Source of the DNA: Bifidobacterium myosotis
Lineage (GTDB): Bacteria > Actinomycetota > Actinomycetes > Actinomycetales > Bifidobacteriaceae
DNA length: 64,000 nt
Reading direction: 5' to 3'
Assembly: GCF_002259745.1 (NCBI RefSeq)
Contig: NZ_MWWW01000016.1
Coordinates: forward strand, 62,001-126,000
The translations under genes and the position numbers were made by a program. The notes under the pieces were generated by a model. That model saw only the letters and a list, made by a program, of their open reading frames with translations, ran no database searches and was not told where the DNA came from. This document shows positions 60,216-64,000 of this stretch, piece by piece. Each line of letters opens with the position of its first letter. Position 1 is the first letter of the stretch.

Positions 60216-61763
60216 CTACCGCCGTGGCTTGATGAGGGAGCGGACGACGGCGAGGAAGCCGAGGCTCAGGGCTCCGGCGAGGACGGCGAAGACCTGCGGG
60301 CGGCGCAGCTCGTTGCGGATGCCGATGGCGTCGGTGACGCAGTGGTCCTCGAACCAGACGCGCACCTCGTTGCTGGAGTAGCGGCCCACCAGATCTCCCC
60401 AGGTGAGCATGCGGGTCACGTAGCCGGCCGGATTGTTCTCACGGAACTCGAACAGGCGGATGCCGCGGTAGCGTGATTTGGGGCCGTAGCACTCGAAGCC
60501 GCAGGTGGGCGCGTAACCCAGGTCAAGGCCATGCACATGGCCTACGAAGGCGTTCTTGTGGTCGTGTCCGCAGAACAGGGCGAAATAGCCGCCCGCCTCG
60601 CGCAGGGCATCCACCTCGCCCACGTTTTCGTCGGCGCATCCGATGGCCTCGCCAAGGCGCGAACCGGGGCGGCAGACCGTGTGGTCGAGCACATAGCAGT
60701 GACCGGCGTGGGTGCGCGCGCCCTCCACCGCGTTCGGCGTCCAGGCGGGCACCTCCTTGAGGCAGTCGTAGAACTCCTGCGGGGGGATGTGCTGGAACGC
60801 TATGGCGGGGACGGGCTTGCCGTCGCCGTTGCGCTCGCCGAGCTCGGTTTGCACGTCGCGCAGCCATGCGAGGGCCTCGGGGGTCGGGGTGCCGTAGCCG
60901 TCCGAGTCGGCCAGATCAAGGCCGCGGGAGTTGACCACGTACGCCGGGTATTGGCCGTCGCGCTCCTTCGGGGCGCCGGGCTGGCCTGATTCGGTGGCGT
61001 AATCGCCTGAATTGACCATCATCACCGACATGGCCACGCGACCGGAACCGTCCGACGATTCGATGGGCAGCGCGAACGTGCCGGGCTCGATGCTATCGAC
61101 CGGATTCAGGCAACCGGGGAACTCGCGGTAGATGTCGTCCTGCTCGTCGGCAAGGATGCCGCACTGGAAGTCGTGATTGCCGTACGTGGCGGCGAAGGGC
61201 ACGCCGGCCTCCACGATCGGACCGAGGAATCCGTGGAATGTGCGGCGGACCTTCTCGCGGGTGTCATCCATGAGCTCGTCCATTGTGCGCGGCTCTGATT
61301 GCGGCTGCTCGACGGGTTGCGGCGACTGGGTGGAGTAGACCAGCGTGGAACTGGTGTGAGGCGTGTCCTGCGGGACGGTGCCGTCGGGGATGCCAGAGAT
61401 GCCGGCCGGATCGGCTGCATCGGTTGCCTCGGAATTGTCATGCGCGTCATGCGCATCCCCAATCCCGGCGGTCTCAGACGTGACGATGTGGCGCTTGATG
61501 CCACGCAGTTTGGCTTCCAGCTCGGTGACGGCACGCACCCGGGCGCCGGGTTGTTCGCCGCGGCGGCGCAGGAAGGTGTCGATGTAGGCGGGGTCGTAGC
61601 CGCGGATCTGATCGCCGGTGAAGACCACCAGATCAGGGTCGGCCGTGCGGATGGCCTCGCGGATGAGTCGGATGGTATCGGGCTGCACGTCGGGGCCGTC
61701 CTGAACATCGGCCATCTGCAGCACGCGGAAGCTGCCGTCTTCGCGGAATCGCAAGCTTGTCAT
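60216..61763 (-). CDS. Metallophosphoesterase, probably membrane-bound
   Basis: A 515-residue calcineurin-like phosphoesterase. Metal-binding motifs: MADVQDG (in place of DxH), VVFTGDQIRG, YGNHDFQ, IAFQHIPP, and FCGHDHKN with HVHG nearby. A disordered insert of about 55 residues (about 100-155) lies within the catalytic domain. A C-terminal hydrophobic helix (VFAVLAGALSLGFLAVV) followed by basic residues suggests membrane attachment, facing the cytosol as no signal peptide is present. The substrate is unknown; Dcr2/PhoD-like relatives act on nucleotides or phosphoproteins. Confidence 0.85.
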   Translation of the reverse strand: MTSLRFREDGSFRVLQMADVQDGPDVQPDTIRLIREAIRTADPDLVVFTGDQIRGYDPAYIDTFLRRRGEQPGARVRAVTELEAKLRGIKRHIVTSETAGIGDAHDAHDNSEATDAADPAGISGIPDGTVPQDTPHTSSTLVYSTQSPQPVEQPQSEPRTMDELMDDTREKVRRTFHGFLGPIVEAGVPFAATYGNHDFQCGILADEQDDIYREFPGCLNPVDSIEPGTFALPIESSDGSGRVAMSVMMVNSGDYATESGQPGAPKERDGQYPAYVVNSRGLDLADSDGYGTPTPEALAWLRDVQTELGERNGDGKPVPAIAFQHIPPQEFYDCLKEVPAWTPNAVEGARTHAGHCYVLDHTVCRPGSRLGEAIGCADENVGEVDALREAGGYFALFCGHDHKNAFVGHVHGLDLGYAPTCGFECYGPKSRYRGIRLFEFRENNPAGYVTRMLTWGDLVGRYSSNEVRVWFEDHCVTDAIGIRNELRRPQVFAVLAGALSLGFLAVVRSLIKPRR

Positions 61764-61784
61764 GGCTCCCAGTGTAGAAGACGG

Positions 61785-61829
61785 ATATGGCCTGTGCCGG
61801 TCCGTTCACAGGACCGGCACAGGCCATAT
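61785..61829 (-). terminator. Perfect 19-bp hairpin between the PASTA and phosphoesterase genes
   Basis: Two exactly complementary 19-base arms (ATATGGCCTGTGCCGGTCC and its inverse) around a seven-base loop. On the minus strand it follows the stop of the PASTA gene at 61860. Confidence 0.75.
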
Positions 61830-61859
61830 CACCCGCGTTCACCGCATGTTGTTTCCAAT

Positions 61860-64000
61860 CTACTGCGGGGTGTAGGGGTAGAAGGCGGAACGTTCGGCGT
61901 CCTCATCGTAGAGCAGGTTCGACTGGTAGGAGTCGGAGTCTCCGAGGAGCTGGCTACCGAACCTCAGGGCGTACTGGACCTTATCTCCTGAAGCCATGGA
62001 CGACCACGGCGTGCCGGCCGGGTACCAATGCCACTTGCCGCACGGGCTGATGCCGCTCGTGTCACCGTATTCCTTCTCCCACGTAAGCGACGTGGCGTCG
62101 CACTGCAGGTCGTAGCCGCCGGCGTTGTTCTTCGTGATGGAGGAGAACTTGCCGTGGAACGGATACTTGACGCGCGGTGCCTTGTATGTCGGCTCTCCCG
62201 TGCTGAGGTCGGCGGAGTCCGCCGCGCCGGTGAACGTGCCATCATCCTTCACGGTCATGTCGATGAACGCTGATCCATTGCCGGTGGAGAAGAAGCGGTA
62301 CTGGCCTGCGATGTTTTTGAACAGGGCGGTGTCGGCCTTATCGGCTTTGTCGGACGAATCGCCGGAATCGTTCGAGGACTTGGCCGCTTTGTCGGCACCC
62401 TTGACCTCGGCGTCGGGCAGGGAGTCCCAGTCGAGGTCGCCGCCCTGCTCGGACAGGTAGTAGACGGTGGCGTCGCTCGGCGCGGGCTTCATGCCCACCA
62501 AGGCGCTCTTGCCGCCGTTGGCATATTCGCTGGTCGGGACGAACGGGTTGACGCCGTCGCCCGAGGCGGACACGCTGGTCTCCTTGTACTGCGAACGGTC
62601 GCGCAACAGGATGAACGGGCGGTTCGTGTCCACGGCCTTCTGCTTCTTGGCGGCGGCCAGGGCGTCGGCGTCGAAGTAGCCGCTGTCCTCCAGCGACTTC
62701 AGGTCGGAACCGGCCGGGAAGTAGACCAGGAAGTCCTTCATCTCGTAGGTCTTGCCGTTGTCGCAGGAGGGGCCGGGACCTGCGCTGCCGCCGCTGCCGA
62801 TCACCGTGGAACCGCAGTTCTTCATGCCTTGGCCGGCGTACAGCTCGAACATGCCCCAATCCTTGGTGATGAGGTGGTTCTTGAGCGGCATGGTGCTTTC
62901 GCTGATGCCGTTGCCGGGCTTGATGACGGAGCAGCTGATGTCCTGGCAGACGTTCGTCAGGCCCAGCAGATCGACCGAATTGCTGGGCTCCTGATCGTTG
63001 AGCACCATGAAACCGTTGCCGCCGGCCGAACCGGAGCCATCCTCGGACTTGGAGAAGGCGTTGCTGGACTTGCTCAGCGTCAGGCAGGAGCCGTCGGACT
63101 TGCAGTAGGTGCCGGCGATGGCTCCGGCGTTGTTGCGCACGGTGGAGTACTTGGTGCTGCCGTAGTCGTACTGCTGGCCCATCACGGATTGCGTATCCTT
63201 GGCGTCCACACCCTCGTACAGGGTCACGTCGTCGTTGGAGTCGAGCGAGGAGCCGGGCGCCGGTTCGGAGCCGGCCACCTTGCCCACGTAATCCTTGGAG
63301 GAGAACTTCTGCTTGACGGTCACCGTGTGGCCCTCGCCCTCCAGCTTGGACTTGACGGAGTCGATGTCCTGGCCGAGCACGTCCACCGGGATGGCGGAGT
63401 CGCCCTTGGTGGCGACGCCCACGTAGATGCCCTTGTCCTTCTCGCTGTCCTTCACGGCAGTGCCGGCTTCAGGATAGGTGGCCACGATGGTGCCTTCGGG
63501 CTTCGTCTTGGTGTCCGAGACGTAGACCTTTTTGTAGTGGACGGGCACGTTCATGTCGGCGAGGGTCTCGACCACCTGTTCGGGCTTCTTGCCGAGCGTG
63601 TCCTTCGGCACGCCGGGGCCGGCCGATTCTTGGACCGTGACCGTGGTACCGGCGGAGACTCGTTCGCCCTGCTTGGCGCCGGCGTATCCGAGGAACGCGC
63701 CGGATTCCTTGCCGGAGAAGACCTTCTCGGTCTTGGCGTCGATGCCCTTGAGCTTCAGCGCGTCGGTGACGTCTTTGGCCTTGATGGTGGCGGACTTGCC
63801 GTCCTTGGCCGCGGCCGGCTGCGCGAGGGAAGCGGGGTCGGGCAGCGTCTTGCCTCCCCACAGCTCGGCCTTCCATGTGGCGAACAGGGCGATGCCGGCC
63901 ACCACGATGACGGCCAGCACACAGGCCAGGGCGATGATGAGCTTGTTCGGCGACTGCTTGGTCGCCGTGGTGGCGGTTGTGGTGGCGGTTGCGGTGGCGT
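61860..64000 (-). CDS. PASTA-domain membrane protein, paralogue (N-terminus beyond window)
   Basis: A paralogue of the gene at 58231. The frame runs off the window end, so the N-terminal zinc ribbon is not seen; visible are a Thr/Ala-rich linker (TATTATKQSPNK), the membrane helix (LIIALACVLAVIVVAGIALF), about three PASTA-like repeats (KAKDVTDALKLKGIDA, GKKPEQVVETLADMNV, GQDIDSVKSKLEGEGH), and a longer C-terminal part (about 450 residues) including FKNIAGQYRFFSTGNGSAFI, absent from the shorter paralogue. The first 20 residues outside the helix (ATWKAELWGGKTLPDPAS) are nearly the same in both. Confidence 0.82.
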   Translation of the reverse strand, partial: ATATATTTATTATKQSPNKLIIALACVLAVIVVAGIALFATWKAELWGGKTLPDPASLAQPAAAKDGKSATIKAKDVTDALKLKGIDAKTEKVFSGKESGAFLGYAGAKQGERVSAGTTVTVQESAGPGVPKDTLGKKPEQVVETLADMNVPVHYKKVYVSDTKTKPEGTIVATYPEAGTAVKDSEKDKGIYVGVATKGDSAIPVDVLGQDIDSVKSKLEGEGHTVTVKQKFSSKDYVGKVAGSEPAPGSSLDSNDDVTLYEGVDAKDTQSVMGQQYDYGSTKYSTVRNNAGAIAGTYCKSDGSCLTLSKSSNAFSKSEDGSGSAGGNGFMVLNDQEPSNSVDLLGLTNVCQDISCSVIKPGNGISESTMPLKNHLITKDWGMFELYAGQGMKNCGSTVIGSGGSAGPGPSCDNGKTYEMKDFLVYFPAGSDLKSLEDSGYFDADALAAAKKQKAVDTNRPFILLRDRSQYKETSVSASGDGVNPFVPTSEYANGGKSALVGMKPAPSDATVYYLSEQGGDLDWDSLPDAEVKGADKAAKSSNDSGDSSDKADKADTALFKNIAGQYRFFSTGNGSAFIDMTVKDDGTFTGAADSADLSTGEPTYKAPRVKYPFHGKFSSITKNNAGGYDLQCDATSLTWEKEYGDTSGISPCGKWHWYPAGTPWSSMASGDKVQYALRFGSQLLGDSDSYQSNLLYDEDAERSAFYPYTPQ

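Overview
The window is high-GC actinobacterial DNA. It most resembles Bifidobacterium, probably the B. longum group. Supporting this are a sucrose phosphorylase gene cluster, an alpha-glucan (mal) cluster under LacI-type regulators, two ilvC paralogues, a dnaK-grpE-dnaJ-hspR operon with HAIR boxes, a short actinobacterial tad pilus locus, zinc-ribbon/PASTA membrane proteins, and many miniature inverted-repeat elements. The species call is inference from gene content. No tRNA, rRNA, CRISPR array or transposase gene was seen.

Layout. 1-5.9 kb: sucrose uptake and phosphorolysis (3' part of sucrose phosphorylase, two MFS transporters, a LacI regulator with an unusual low-complexity insert). 5.9-13 kb: a repeat-rich gap, a leader peptide with a terminator, an MHS-type transporter, ilvC1, an AAA ATPase on the other strand, and ilvC2. 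13-32.6 kb: alpha-glucan catabolism (alpha-glucosidase, LacI regulator, malQ, a second GH13 enzyme, maltose-type ABC importer malE-malF-malG, type I pullulanase, a HAD phosphatase, a TraX-like membrane protein, another LacI regulator and a membrane-anchored secreted alpha-amylase). 32.6-37.4 kb: the dnaK chaperone operon. 37.4-39.8 kb: a repeat-rich stretch with a HAD phosphatase and a DedA protein. 40.3-45.4 kb: tad pilus genes (tadZ, tadA, tadB, tadC, pilin, tadE, small ORF, tadF-like), split in the middle by a MITE. 45.5-53.2 kb: lipid kinase, TetR regulator, dnaX with a very long tail, recR, and a class C sortase. 53.9-57.2 kb: an aspartokinase encoded as two separate genes, then asd. 57.4-64 kb: a DUF5701-like protein, a zinc-ribbon/PASTA protein, a truncated copy of its start, a metallophosphoesterase, and a second PASTA protein cut by the window end.

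How the genes work together. The secreted amylase cuts starch outside the cell. MalEFG imports maltodextrins, and MalQ, pullulanase and the cytosolic GH13 enzymes degrade them. Three minus-strand mal genes share a GACAACGAT half-site upstream, which suggests one LacI-type regulon. The lysC halves and asd form the first steps of the aspartate pathway.

The most unusual content is between the genes. There are two related MITE families whose ends read CTAGTGG(T/C)CTG, and both carry the same nested unit of about 97 bp. There are also several intergenic arrays in which a short word particular to that locus is repeated 3-8 times in both orientations. Four of these arrays share a GTCCC(A) anchor. 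The two halves of the tad locus are each preceded by the same ~68-bp repeat carrying an inverted pair of DnaA-box sequences 24 bp apart.
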